From: Ignavibacteriota bacterium | Lineage (GTDB): Bacteria > Bacteroidota > Ignavibacteria > Kapaibacteriales > UBA2268 | Direction: 5' to 3' | DNA length: 64,000 nt | Assembly (NCBI GenBank): GCA_019637995.1 | Contig: JAHBUQ010000001.1 | Coordinates: forward strand, 838,381-902,380 | Shown: piece by piece, positions 44,590 to 53,844 of the stretch | Position numbering within the stretch: the first letter of the stretch is position 1 | How the letters are laid out: every line of letters starts with the position of its first letter | The notes under the pieces: generated by a model | Told to the model about the DNA's origin: nothing | Seen by the model: only the letters and a program-made list of their open reading frames with translations | Databases searched by the model: none | Made by a program: the position numbers and the translations under genes

Positions 44590-46650
44590 ATGGCTGATAA
44601 AAAATTTGTACCATTTGTACCTGCAGATTCAAACATGGCTGAAATGACAATCAAAGCCCTGATTCTCGGGTTAATAATGGCAGTCGTACTTGGTGCTGCA
44701 AATGCATATTTGGGATTAAAAGCCGGTATGACTATAGCCGCAACATATCCAGCCGCAGTAATCGGCATGGCATTACTAAAGATACTAAAAGGTTCAATAT
44801 TAGAGGAGAATTTTGCAAGAACTGTAGGCTCAATTGGTGAATCAGTTGCCGCAGGTGCAATATTTACACTTCCGGCATTTTTTATAGCCGGAATTTGGAA
44901 TCCATTCTTTACATTTGAGAATTATTTTGCTGCATCTCTAATACTTGTATTTGGTGGTATTCTCGGTATTATGTTTGTTGCACTTCTGAGAAGAGTAATG
45001 GTTGACGATAAGGAACTGCCATTCCCCGAATCAGTTGCTGCAGCTGAAATCCACAAAACCGGGCGTTCCGGCGGAAGCAACTCGATATTTCTCTTTGGCG
45101 CTATGGGATTTGGAGCCCTTGTAAAATTGATGGCTGAATTCAAAATTTTCCCTGCAATATGGGAGAAATTTGTTGTATTTTCAAAGCAAACAATAACAGG
45201 AACTACGTTCTCCGGACAGGGTGGGATATTTCTGAGTTCTCCCGGTGTAAGTCCTGCATATATGGGCGTTGGTTACATAATCGGACCGAAGCTTGCTTCA
45301 CTTAACTTCAGTGGTGGCTTAATCGCATGGGGACTTTTAACTCCGATGATATTTTATTTTATGTCCCCATTTATAGATTACAATCTTTGGGCAGCTGTAT
45401 TGGCAGAAGCTAAGGGAATGACATTAGCTGAAGCTTCCACAAGAGTCAATGACCCGATATTCCAGATGTTCGAAATTTGGAAATATATAGTAAGACCAAT
45501 TGCAATTGGTGGTATGCTTGTTGGCGCTGGTTTTACTCTTTTTAAAATGAGAAAAAGTCTCGCTGCCGGTATTGCACGCTCAGTAGGCGATGTAAAAAAA
45601 GCCGCTTTGGGTGAATCAACCGGAACTGACCGGACTGAAAAAGATATTCCTTTCAATTGGATAATTCTTGGTATTTTGATTGTAGCAATTGCAACATTCT
45701 GTATAACTTACTTTATTTTTGACACAACAATATTAGTTGCTGTAGTATCATCAACTATTATGATAATACTTGCCTTCTTCTTTGCAGCAGTGTCGGGATA
45801 TTTAGTCGGGATTATGGGCTCAAGTAATAATCCTATTTCCGGTTTAACACTTACAGCATTGGTTGTAACAGCTCTTGTTCTTGTTGCACTTGGCGTGACA
45901 GGTGATGAAGGCGGAGTTGCTGCAGTTCTTGGTGTTGCTGCGATAGTTTGCGTTTCGGCTGCAGTTGCAGGCGAGATGCTTCAGGACCTGAAAGCAGGTC
46001 ATATTTTGGGTGGTACGCCATGGAAAATGCAGGTTGGCGATATCGTTGGTGTCATTTTATCAGGCTTGGTTATGTTTTTCGTACTATCATTCCTAAATGA
46101 CGGAGATATAGCCAAAGGACTCCAAGAGGGCTACGAGGGCGGTTTCGGCAGTAAGAGTTTATCCGCACCTCAAGCCGGTCTTATGGCAATATTATCTCAG
46201 GGTATAGTTGGCGGTCAAATGGCATGGCCCCTTATTATCGTAGGCATGATTATGGGATTTGCATTTATACTCATGCAGGTGAAAAGTCCGATGCTTGTCA
46301 GTGTCGGTATGTACCTACCTCTCGAAACTACATTCGCAATTTTTATTGGTGGTATGATAAAAGGTGTAGTAGAAATGGTAAATGAACGAAACAAATTCAA
46401 TACTTTCCAAATGGCGAGAGTTGAAAATGTGGGCGTACTTCTCGCTTCAGGCTTAATAGCAGGTGAAGCATTGATGGGACTTATATTCGCAGGATTTGCA
46501 GTATTCGGTATATTTATGCCACATATTTTCCCGGGAGCTCCATTCCTTATAAGTCTTGGTGTAATTGGTCTCATTGCTTACATATTAGTTAAGATCCCGG
46601 TAAGCAAAGCAGGAGACCCGAATGAACCTGCTGCACCATCAGGTATGTAA
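44590..46650 (+). CDS. OPT-family oligopeptide transporter
   Basis: This is a 686-residue inner-membrane protein with about 14-16 hydrophobic segments. Family motifs are visible: NAYLGLKAGMTIAATYPAAV in segments 1-2, PFPESVAAAEI, GYIIGPKLASLNFSGG, and GSSNNPISGLTLTALV near the middle. OPT carriers import oligopeptides or metal-siderophore chelates using a proton gradient. The substrate is not predictable. Confidence 0.92.
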   Translation: MADKKFVPFVPADSNMAEMTIKALILGLIMAVVLGAANAYLGLKAGMTIAATYPAAVIGMALLKILKGSILEENFARTVGSIGESVAAGAIFTLPAFFIAGIWNPFFTFENYFAASLILVFGGILGIMFVALLRRVMVDDKELPFPESVAAAEIHKTGRSGGSNSIFLFGAMGFGALVKLMAEFKIFPAIWEKFVVFSKQTITGTTFSGQGGIFLSSPGVSPAYMGVGYIIGPKLASLNFSGGLIAWGLLTPMIFYFMSPFIDYNLWAAVLAEAKGMTLAEASTRVNDPIFQMFEIWKYIVRPIAIGGMLVGAGFTLFKMRKSLAAGIARSVGDVKKAALGESTGTDRTEKDIPFNWIILGILIVAIATFCITYFIFDTTILVAVVSSTIMIILAFFFAAVSGYLVGIMGSSNNPISGLTLTALVVTALVLVALGVTGDEGGVAAVLGVAAIVCVSAAVAGEMLQDLKAGHILGGTPWKMQVGDIVGVILSGLVMFFVLSFLNDGDIAKGLQEGYEGGFGSKSLSAPQAGLMAILSQGIVGGQMAWPLIIVGMIMGFAFILMQVKSPMLVSVGMYLPLETTFAIFIGGMIKGVVEMVNERNKFNTFQMARVENVGVLLASGLIAGEALMGLIFAGFAVFGIFMPHIFPGAPFLISLGVIGLIAYILVKIPVSKAGDPNEPAAPSGM

Positions 46651-46675
46651 TTTATTATTGCGAAATACAAAAATT

Positions 46676-46717
46676 TCCCCGTTTTGAAAATTTTCAGAAC
46701 GGGGATTTTTTAATTGA
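46676..46717. terminator. Terminator between convergent genes
   Basis: The arms CCCCGTTTTGAAAA and TTTTCAGAACGGGG are followed by TTTTTT on the plus strand; on the minus strand the mirror hairpin is followed by AAATTTTTG. It probably serves mainly the OPT transporter gene. Confidence 0.85.
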
Positions 46718-46753
46718 TAATCATATTATTCTAATACAGTTCTTGAGAATTAC

Positions 46754-47251
46754 CTAAACTCCCAATTTTTCCTTTAATAATTTTTGAGTATAAGGAATCA
46801 GACCACCCGCTTCCACTATGGCTTTTCTTGCAGCAGGAAGTGGTATTATCGGGAATGATTTTCCCTGAGTATGGTTAATAACAATATCAGGTTGTAACTC
46901 AATATCATCATTGATTTCTGCTTCAATCTCAGGACAAATGACAGTATTAAGACCAAGATTGATTGAATTTTGAAGAAAAATTCTCGCAAAATCTTTAGCA
47001 ATAACCGTAAGATTATGCCCTTTCAAAGTTGATACAGCTTGTTCTCTTGAAGATCCACAACCGAAATTCTTACCACCAATCAAAATTGCTTGATCACTCT
47101 TCGGCTTTTCGTTCAACGACTTATTTAAATCTTTAATATCATCGAAAGCATATTGTGGAGTTTCAGTCGGAAGCACAGTAGCCATATATCTTCCCGGATA
47201 AATAATATCAGTAGATATATCATCGCCAATTTTATATATTACTTTTGGCAT
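46754..47251 (-). CDS. leuD: 3-isopropylmalate dehydratase small subunit-like protein
   Basis: This 165-residue protein is the swivel domain of a LeuCD-type isomerase that interconverts 2- and 3-isopropylmalate or a related substrate. Motifs are DISTDIIYPGRYM, GGKNFGCGSSREQAVSTL with the active-site Ser-Arg, and VIAKDFARIF. The short form resembles the archaeal/homoaconitase-like type. It follows the large-subunit gene by one base; a strict substrate call is not possible. Confidence 0.9.
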   Translation of the reverse strand: MPKVIYKIGDDISTDIIYPGRYMATVLPTETPQYAFDDIKDLNKSLNEKPKSDQAILIGGKNFGCGSSREQAVSTLKGHNLTVIAKDFARIFLQNSINLGLNTVICPEIEAEINDDIELQPDIVINHTQGKSFPIIPLPAARKAIVEAGGLIPYTQKLLKEKLGV

Positions 47252-47252
47252 T

Positions 47253-48545
47253 TTAATTTTCTCCTTTTTGAGGGTTAGTAATTACGCCGGTCAGAGCTGA
47301 AGCTGCTGCAACTACCGGCGATGCAAGATAGACATCTGAAGTAGGATTCCCCATACGACCTTTGAAGTTTCTGTTGGTTGTGGCAAGAGCTGTTTCACCG
47401 TCGCCCAAAGCACCCTGATGCACCCCAAGACATGGACCACATCCTGAATTCATAACTACAGCACCGGCTTTCATAAGGTCGGTAACATATCCTGCTTCAA
47501 CAGCCTGTGTATAAATCCTTGATGATGCAGGAAATACGAGCATTCTTACACCTTTAGCCACTTTTTTGCCACGAAGTATCTCAGCAGCTGCGGCTATATC
47601 GTCAAGCCTGCCGTTAGTACAGGAACCGATAACAATCTGATGCACTTTTGTACCCTCAACTTCGCTAACCGGCTTTACATTATCAACAGTATGAGGACAT
47701 GCTATTTGAGGCTCTAGTTTGGTCGCATCAATCTCAACAATTTTATCATAAACAGCATCTTCATCAGCTGTAATTATATCAATAACTCCTGTTACCCCTG
47801 CTTCCTCTCTCAGATACCTGACAGTTTCTTCATCAGGTGGAACGATACCTGACGTAGCACCTGCTTCGACTGCCATATTGCAAATTGTAAGTCTTCCGCT
47901 GGTGCTCATATTTTTTATGGTTGAGCCATAGAATTCGAGTACTTTAAAATTAGCACCCTCAGCTGAGATTTTCCCAATAAGGTACAAAATTAAATCCTTT
48001 GGAGTTACAAATTTCGGTAATTCTCCCTCGATTATAACTTTGATTGTAGCAGGTACTTCGACATTCAGAATACTTCCCAGCGCCCATACCGATGCCATCT
48101 CCGTAGCACCTATACCGAAAGAGAATGCACCTAAAGCCCCGTGAGTAGTTGTGTGGCTGTCTGTGCCAACAATCACACTTCCGGGAAGTACATAACCCAT
48201 TTCAGGTAAAATCTGATGGCAGATACCACCCTCATCTCCACGAACATCGTGAAATTTTGATATACCTTGTTGGTCAACAAATTCACGTACTTTCTTTTGA
48301 TTAGTAGCTGTTTTCTTGCTCTCAGCAGGCACTCTGTGGTCAAATATTATGGATATTTTTGAAGGGTCCCATACATTGGCAGTCTCCCCTATTCCATTAT
48401 AAATTTCAAGAAACTGGTTGAGTACAAGAGCAGCATTTTCATGTGACATTGCAAGCGATACTTTTGGTTCAAGTACATCGCCAACATTAACTTCTGGTTT
48501 ACCTGAAGCTTTTGCCAATATTTTTTGTACAATTGTCTGTGGCAT
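47253..48545 (-). CDS. leuC: 3-isopropylmalate dehydratase large subunit-like protein
   Basis: This 430-residue 4Fe-4S enzyme belongs to the LeuC/homoaconitase branch. Cluster cysteines are in VIGSCTNGRLDD and MNSGCGPCLGVHQG; the substrate-binding His motif is in GTDSHTTTHGALGAF. No other leucine genes are in the window. Its start lies about 360 bases from the divergent tryptophan dioxygenase gene. Confidence 0.92.
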   Translation of the reverse strand: MPQTIVQKILAKASGKPEVNVGDVLEPKVSLAMSHENAALVLNQFLEIYNGIGETANVWDPSKISIIFDHRVPAESKKTATNQKKVREFVDQQGISKFHDVRGDEGGICHQILPEMGYVLPGSVIVGTDSHTTTHGALGAFSFGIGATEMASVWALGSILNVEVPATIKVIIEGELPKFVTPKDLILYLIGKISAEGANFKVLEFYGSTIKNMSTSGRLTICNMAVEAGATSGIVPPDEETVRYLREEAGVTGVIDIITADEDAVYDKIVEIDATKLEPQIACPHTVDNVKPVSEVEGTKVHQIVIGSCTNGRLDDIAAAAEILRGKKVAKGVRMLVFPASSRIYTQAVEAGYVTDLMKAGAVVMNSGCGPCLGVHQGALGDGETALATTNRNFKGRMGNPTSDVYLASPVVAAASALTGVITNPQKGEN

Positions 48546-48906
48546 TATTTTCTCTGATAATAATTTGTTAATTATATTAAATATATAAAGTTAAGCCATT
48601 AATTCAAATAATTTATTTTAAAATTAAAAAAATGTCATACTTAACAAATTTTAAGACGGCATTATTAATACGATATTTTGATAGATTATATCAATTAGGA
48701 TTATTGTAAATACATTAAAAGGTTGGTTTCAATTGCTTTTTTCTCTATTCAAAATTTATGAAAAGTTTATCCCCAGCAAATATTGGAATTAAACTGAAAT
48801 AATGTTTGAATATTAAAAACAAACCGGACGAAAAATATTTATTTCAAATAATTTTGAAATTAATCAGTTAATTTATTTTATTATAAATTTATTTTGAAGA
48901 GGTAAA
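48546..48906. other. Divergent intergenic region
   Basis: This 361-base AT-rich region separates the minus-strand leuC-like gene and the plus-strand tryptophan dioxygenase gene. It must hold promoters for both, but no operator or riboswitch is recognisable. GAAGAGG precedes the dioxygenase ATG. Confidence 0.4.
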
Positions 48907-49695
48907 ATGGAATTAACTTACTCAAGTTACTTAATGATTGATGAACTCAAAAAGCTTCAGTCTCTAAAATCAAATCCACCTGAGCATGATGAAATGCTTT
49001 TTATAATAATACATCAGGCTTATGAGCTATGGTTTAAACAAATACTTCATGAAACTGATGAACTTTGTCGCAGGCTTGATGCAAATTCAATCACCGATGC
49101 CCAAAAATCTCTTAAAAGAATCAATACAATAATGAAAGTTATTGTTCATCAGGTTGATATTTTGGAAACTATGACTCCACTTGAATTTCTTACATTCAGA
49201 AATTATCTCGAAAGTGCAAGCGGATTTCAATCTACTCAATTTCGTGAATTGGAGTTTGCACTTGGACTGAAAGACAGCAATGCATTGCGCCGCACTGATG
49301 CGGAATCTGATGAAAGGGCAAAGCTCGAAATGAGATATAATTCCCCAACTCTTTGGGATGTATTTTTAATTTATTTAAAGAATAATTCTTACAACATTCC
49401 TGATGATTTACTCAATCGTGATTTCAAGCAAAGAATTGAACCCAGCGCAGAGGTTCAGAAAATTCTTGTTGATATTTACAGAAATTCTCCTGTAATTTCT
49501 CAATTTTGCGAATTACTACTTGACCTTGATGAAGGGCTTCAGGAATGGAGATACAGGCACGTTCAGATGGTTATGCGGACAATTGGAACTAAAATGGGAA
49601 CCGGTGGCTCTTCAGGGGCTGACTACCTGAAAAGTACTTTATTCCGTCAGGCTTTCCCTGATTTATGGATTATCAGAGCGGAATTTTCAATATGA
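48907..49695 (+). CDS. kynA: Tryptophan 2,3-dioxygenase
   Basis: This is a heme enzyme that opens the indole ring of tryptophan to N-formylkynurenine. The 262-residue protein has the N-terminal TYSSYLMIDELKKLQ, FIIIHQAYELWFKQILHE (heme/substrate pocket), LETMTPLEFLTFRNYL, and the axial-His region RYRHVQMVMRTIG, followed by GTGGSSGADYL. The length is normal. Its stop overlaps the start of the kynureninase-like gene, so the two act in one pathway. Confidence 0.95.
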   Translation: MELTYSSYLMIDELKKLQSLKSNPPEHDEMLFIIIHQAYELWFKQILHETDELCRRLDANSITDAQKSLKRINTIMKVIVHQVDILETMTPLEFLTFRNYLESASGFQSTQFRELEFALGLKDSNALRRTDAESDERAKLEMRYNSPTLWDVFLIYLKNNSYNIPDDLLNRDFKQRIEPSAEVQKILVDIYRNSPVISQFCELLLDLDEGLQEWRYRHVQMVMRTIGTKMGTGGSSGADYLKSTLFRQAFPDLWIIRAEFSI

Positions 49696-50888
49696 TAAAT
49701 ATTCAGTCTCTATATAACTCTCCAAATTCTCTTGAAAAATTTTACACTTCGTTCAATGTATCCGAGAGAATTTTACTTACAGGGCACTCTCATCAGGCGT
49801 GGCCCGATGTAGCTTATGACGGTCTTAGGCAATGCTGGAATGATGCCGCCGGACTAATTGACTACAAATGGTCTAAAGCATTTGAAAAGGCTGATGCTGT
49901 ACGAAATGGCTATAAAAAACTGATGAATGACAGTAATGGAGAAATTGCGCTTGCTGCAAATACTCATGATTTATTACTTAAATTTCTATCAGCTATGGAT
50001 TGGAAAAATCGAAGAAAAATTATAACAACAGATATGGAGTTTCATACTGTCAGAAGGCAATTAGACAGACTTTCAGAAGATTGGATTGAAGTAGTAAAAG
50101 TTCGGGCTGAACCATATGATGACCTTGCTGAAAGAATTTCTGATTTGGTTGATAATAATACTGCTTGCGTTATAGTCTCAAAAGTTCTTTTCAAAAATGG
50201 CAGGATAATCAACAATCTTGGATTAGTTGAAAATAAATGCATGGAATTTGGGACTTATTTATTAGTGGATGCTTATCATGTCCTGAATGCAATCCCATTT
50301 GATATTTGCAGCGAAGGACTGACAAACAGTTTCATCACAGGTGGAGGTTATAAATATTGTCAGCTTGGTGAAGGCAACTGTTTCTTGCGAATACCTGAAA
50401 ATTGTTTGCTTAGACCTGCATTTACAGGTTGGTTTAGTGAGTTTTCCCAGCTCGCAGAAACAAAGTTTCCGGGTGAAGTTCCGTATGGTGAAGGACATTA
50501 CAGATTTGCAGGCTCAACTTATGACCCGGTTTCTCACTACAGAGCTGCTGAAGTCTTTCAGTTTTTTGAAGAAAATGAGCTCACGCCCGAAATTCTTCGG
50601 GAAGTGAATCTTCATCAGAAGCAAGTTATGGCTGATTTATTTGACAGGATTGATATGGAAAGCAAAATAATTAAACGTGATAACGATGTTCCTCTTGAAG
50701 CATCAGGCGGATTTCTTGTACTTAAAACTAAGTTTGCCGGAATTATAAGTCAAAAATTATTTAAACATAATATTTATACTGATTATCGAGAAGACCACCT
50801 TAGACTTGGTCCGGCTCCATATATCTCCGATAAAAAACTTATTTATGCTATTGAAGCACTTCAAGAAATTGTTAAACAAATAAAATAA
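49692..50888 (+). CDS. Kynureninase-like PLP enzyme
   Basis: This is a 398-residue fold-type I PLP enzyme. The ATG at 49692 overlaps the dioxygenase stop (ATGA). Motifs include TGHSHQAWPD near the start, LLVDAYHVLNAIPFD with the PLP-binding Asp, and the Lys in FITGGGYKYCQLGEGN, a pattern close to kynureninase. Kynureninase cleaves kynurenine to anthranilate and alanine, which fits the neighbour. A kynurenine formamidase gene is not nearby. Confidence in the exact activity is moderate. Confidence 0.8.
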   Translation: MINIQSLYNSPNSLEKFYTSFNVSERILLTGHSHQAWPDVAYDGLRQCWNDAAGLIDYKWSKAFEKADAVRNGYKKLMNDSNGEIALAANTHDLLLKFLSAMDWKNRRKIITTDMEFHTVRRQLDRLSEDWIEVVKVRAEPYDDLAERISDLVDNNTACVIVSKVLFKNGRIINNLGLVENKCMEFGTYLLVDAYHVLNAIPFDICSEGLTNSFITGGGYKYCQLGEGNCFLRIPENCLLRPAFTGWFSEFSQLAETKFPGEVPYGEGHYRFAGSTYDPVSHYRAAEVFQFFEENELTPEILREVNLHQKQVMADLFDRIDMESKIIKRDNDVPLEASGGFLVLKTKFAGIISQKLFKHNIYTDYREDHLRLGPAPYISDKKLIYAIEALQEIVKQIK

Positions 50889-50893
50889 ATCAA

Positions 50894-51367
50894 ATGTCAG
50901 AATTATACAGTGAATATTCAACCAAGCTCAAATCATTCAGTTATTTATCATTTCTAATCATAGTGCTGAGCGGAGCATATTTAGTCAGCGGTTTAATTGC
51001 AGGCGATAAGCAATCGCTTTCTGAATCTGTATCGGGTGGACTATTAGGACTTTTTGCTGGCGGTTTTTTATATCATTTCAGCCGCAAGAAACGCACTTTA
51101 AAGTTATATCCCGATAAAATTGAGTATCTCAAGCCGCAGCCTGAATTTACTGCAAACTGGGATGATATTATACTTGTTAAATCATTTCAGGAAATGAACA
51201 GAAGAACTGAAAATTTAGTAATTATGACCAAAGATGAGCAGGTCTTATCTATTTCTACAGCTTTTTTTGACAGAGAAAAGTTAATTAATGCATTTCGGGA
51301 TATACAAATTATTCTATCTGAAAGAAGTGGTATAACCTTTGAGGATGACCGTAAGTGGGGAAATTAA
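50894..51367 (+). CDS. Small membrane protein with PH-like cytoplasmic domain
   Basis: This 157-residue protein begins five bases after the kynureninase-like gene. Two hydrophobic segments (about 17-34, LSFLIIVLSGAYLVSGLI; and 46-60, GLLGLFAGGFLYHF) are followed by a beta-rich domain (LKLYPDKIEYLKPQPEFTAN, read as LYPDKIEYLKPQ and ANWDDIILVK) similar to bacterial PH-like domains. No known function. Confidence 0.65.
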   Translation: MSELYSEYSTKLKSFSYLSFLIIVLSGAYLVSGLIAGDKQSLSESVSGGLLGLFAGGFLYHFSRKKRTLKLYPDKIEYLKPQPEFTANWDDIILVKSFQEMNRRTENLVIMTKDEQVLSISTAFFDREKLINAFRDIQIILSERSGITFEDDRKWGN

Positions 51368-51373
51368 AAAAAT

Positions 51374-51406
51374 AAGGCTGTTATGATGAAATATCGTAAC
51401 AGCCTT
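51374..51406 (-). terminator. Terminator of the small basic protein gene
   Basis: The arms AAGGCTGTTATGAT and ATCGTAACAGCCTT form a stem with one G-T pair; on the minus strand it is followed by ATTTTTTTTAATTT. It lies 11 bases after the stop of the 51417-51509 gene and could also slow plus-strand transcription. Confidence 0.8.
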
Positions 51407-51416
51407 AGACTAAGGA

Positions 51417-51509
51417 TTATTTCCTTTTTTTATGACGATTCTTACGAAGTCTTTTCTTCCTTTTATGGGTAGCCATTTTATGACGTTTTTTCTTTTTACC
51501 GCAGGGCAT
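51417..51509 (-). CDS. AURKAIP1/COX24-type small basic ribosomal protein
   Basis: This 30-residue, extremely basic peptide (MPCGKKKKRHKMATHKRKKR, then LRKNRHKKRK) is nearly the same as the short proteins annotated in Bacteroidota as AURKAIP1/COX24-domain proteins, relatives of mitochondrial mS38 and actinobacterial bS22. It probably binds the small ribosomal subunit. TTTGGAG lies upstream of the ATG and a strong terminator follows, supporting a real transcription unit. It is too short for ordinary gene callers. Confidence 0.88.
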   Translation of the reverse strand: MPCGKKKKRHKMATHKRKKRLRKNRHKKRK

Positions 51510-51602
51510 AATCACTCCAAATGAAATTATTATAAATATTTTATTCTGCACTATATAAGTTTACAAATATAATGCAAAAATGTATATAAACCAAAAAAAA
51601 AC

Positions 51603-51637
51603 GGAGATAATTATAAAATCATCTTATAATTATCTCC
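51603..51637 (-). terminator. Terminator of the HU gene
   Basis: The perfect arms GGAGATAATTATAA and TTATAATTATCTCC are followed on the minus strand by GTTTTTTTTT. It lies 14 bases after the HU stop. Confidence 0.9.
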
Positions 51638-51650
51638 AAAAATAAAAATC

Positions 51651-51944
51651 TTAGTCGTTTGATTTTAAATTATCATTGACTTTATTCAAAAATTCAGGTG
51701 AAGGCTTAAAAACAGGTACGTATCTTTTTTCTAAAGGTACTAATTCACCTGATTTTGGATTGCGTGCCATTCTTGGTTTTCTACTTTTGTGTTTAAAAAC
51801 ACCAAATCCACGCAATTCAATACGCTTACCGGCAGTAATTGCATTTATAATACTTGCAAAAACACCATCAACGACTGCTTTGGTCTCGATTTTTGTCAGA
51901 CCGGTTGCTTTTGATATTTCATCAACAATATCAGCTTTTGTCAT
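51651..51944 (-). CDS. HU/IHF-family DNA-binding protein
   Basis: This is a 97-residue histone-like protein that bends and compacts DNA as a dimer. The family shape is clear: MTKADIVDEISKATGLTKIE in the dimer helices, RIELRGFGVFKHKSRKPRMA with the DNA-intercalating arm, RNPKSGE, and VPVFKPSPEF. It is a single-gene unit. Confidence 0.95.
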   Translation of the reverse strand: MTKADIVDEISKATGLTKIETKAVVDGVFASIINAITAGKRIELRGFGVFKHKSRKPRMARNPKSGELVPLEKRYVPVFKPSPEFLNKVNDNLKSND

Positions 51945-52182
51945 AATTTCTTTTCCTATACAATTTTAATACAACATTTTATGAATTTTCATTTTTACAG
52001 AGTTCAAAATTACAAATAAGTTTTATAATTAAAAAGATTTATTTCATAATTTATTTTTTCTAACCTATTGTATTTTAAGAATTTTTTTATTATGGGAACA
52101 TTCGAAATTGTAAATTATACATACAAATTAACGAAATTACTGTTAATAACCTATAAAATTTATTGCAAAAATTTAACACAAA
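51945..52182. other. AT-rich intergenic region
   Basis: This very AT-rich stretch between the HU start and the 3' end of the flippase gene probably holds the HU promoter. No RNA or gene is visible. Confidence 0.4.
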
Positions 52183-53655
52183 CTACTTTTTTATAAATTT
52201 TTTCAAGATTTCTATTTCATTCGAACCAAAGAATTTAAACAAATATAACATACAAAAGAAAATTATCAAAAGCGAAACTTTGAATACTATTAAAATATTA
52301 TTTTCTATAAATCCTGTCAGATATTTATCAGTAAAGAAAATACCGGCAGTAGCAACAAGAATCAGAGCAACTCTCCTCCACTCATAGTTTACAGGAAATA
52401 TCTTCATAACGATGAAATAAATAATCAATACCGATACAAAATATGCTGCCAATGTAGCCCATGCAGCTCCTTCGTAGCCCATTTTTGGTATAAGTACAAA
52501 ATTGACAGCTATATTGACCAAAGCAGCAATCCCAACAGCCAAAGGAAGATACTGAGTTTTCTTCTCAATCAGAAGACCTGCACTCAAATTGGTAAATACA
52601 CCGTTGAAATAATACGCAAAAAGTATAATTGGTATGATGTGCATACCTGACCAATACTCCGGATTGATAAAGTATTCCCCTCCTATTCCGGGTATTCTGA
52701 CAATATAGCCTATAAACATACTTATTGTCAAAAATATCAGTGCTGCAGCAAGAGTAAAATATGTAAATATTCTAGCGAAAAGCTCTTTAGCGTGGCTGTC
52801 CTTGAAGTGTGACAGATAAAACGGCTTCCAGGCATATTCAAACACAGTAACAAAAATCATCATAGGGATTCCAAGCCGGTAATTGACCTGATATGTTACC
52901 ACATCGCGGAATGAATCAGTAAGCTCAGTAAGAATCGGTCTGTCAGCCACTTGAAGGATTATTGCCGCAAGGTTTGCGGGAATAGTGGGAAGTCCGAATT
53001 TCAACATTCTAATAAATAACTTATTGTCAATCTGAGCGAGAAATTTTTTAACTATCATCGGCAAAAGATAAATAACTCCTATTGAAGAAGCTATTAGCTG
53101 TGCATAAAGCACTCCTTCTGCCTGCAATTCAAATCCAATCAGCAATATCAGATTAAATGCTACAGTAAGGAAAATCAATGAAAACCTGATTGTAGCAAAT
53201 TTTTTCGCCTGATTTGTCATTCTCATATAACCCATTGGTATGAGAATAGCTGCATCAAGCATGGGGATAAGAGCAGCGAGTCGTATTAAATAAGCGGCTG
53301 ATGTTACTTCAGGATTTGCAATAATTGAAGCAATGAAATCCGAACTTATCAATATAATTGCCGTAAATGCAACACTGATAATATTTATTATCAAAAATGA
53401 ATGTGTAAAGACCTTTGAAGCCTGTTCTTTGTTATCGTGAGAGTAGAATCTGAAAAATGCTGATTCCATCCCGAAAGAATATATGACATTTATAAATGCC
53501 AGAAGTGCATATATGTAAATTATAAATTCATATTCGGTACCAAAAAGTAAATTGGAATATATTGGTGTCAATAAAAAATTAAGAAATCTGCCAAAAACTG
53601 TGGCAAAACCATATATTAAAGTGTCTGAACCGAGTTTCTTAATTTTGGAATACAT
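52183..53655 (-). CDS. Polysaccharide flippase-like membrane protein (MOP superfamily)
   Basis: This 490-residue inner-membrane protein has 12-14 hydrophobic segments. The start KLGSDTLIYGFATVFGRFLNF and PIYSNLL are typical of Wzx/RfbX-type flippases, which move lipid-linked sugars across the membrane. It stands alone here, about 5 kb from two glycosyltransferase genes. The substrate is unknown. Confidence 0.88.
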   Translation of the reverse strand: MYSKIKKLGSDTLIYGFATVFGRFLNFLLTPIYSNLLFGTEYEFIIYIYALLAFINVIYSFGMESAFFRFYSHDNKEQASKVFTHSFLIINIISVAFTAIILISSDFIASIIANPEVTSAAYLIRLAALIPMLDAAILIPMGYMRMTNQAKKFATIRFSLIFLTVAFNLILLIGFELQAEGVLYAQLIASSIGVIYLLPMIVKKFLAQIDNKLFIRMLKFGLPTIPANLAAIILQVADRPILTELTDSFRDVVTYQVNYRLGIPMMIFVTVFEYAWKPFYLSHFKDSHAKELFARIFTYFTLAAALIFLTISMFIGYIVRIPGIGGEYFINPEYWSGMHIIPIILFAYYFNGVFTNLSAGLLIEKKTQYLPLAVGIAALVNIAVNFVLIPKMGYEGAAWATLAAYFVSVLIIYFIVMKIFPVNYEWRRVALILVATAGIFFTDKYLTGFIENNILIVFKVSLLIIFFCMLYLFKFFGSNEIEILKKFIKK

Positions 53656-53844
53656 TTTTCTTTAAGTTTTATAAGATACAAAAATAAACAAAATATATTT
53701 AATAATGAAATTATGAGAAAATCATACAATTTACAAATTAAATTTATTAAAAATAAATTTAATTGATTTAAATTAAAAAGATTTTTGTATTTTATATCTG
53801 TCAAGAGTGTTATTTTTTAAAATGTTAATTAAACAGGTCGTAAA

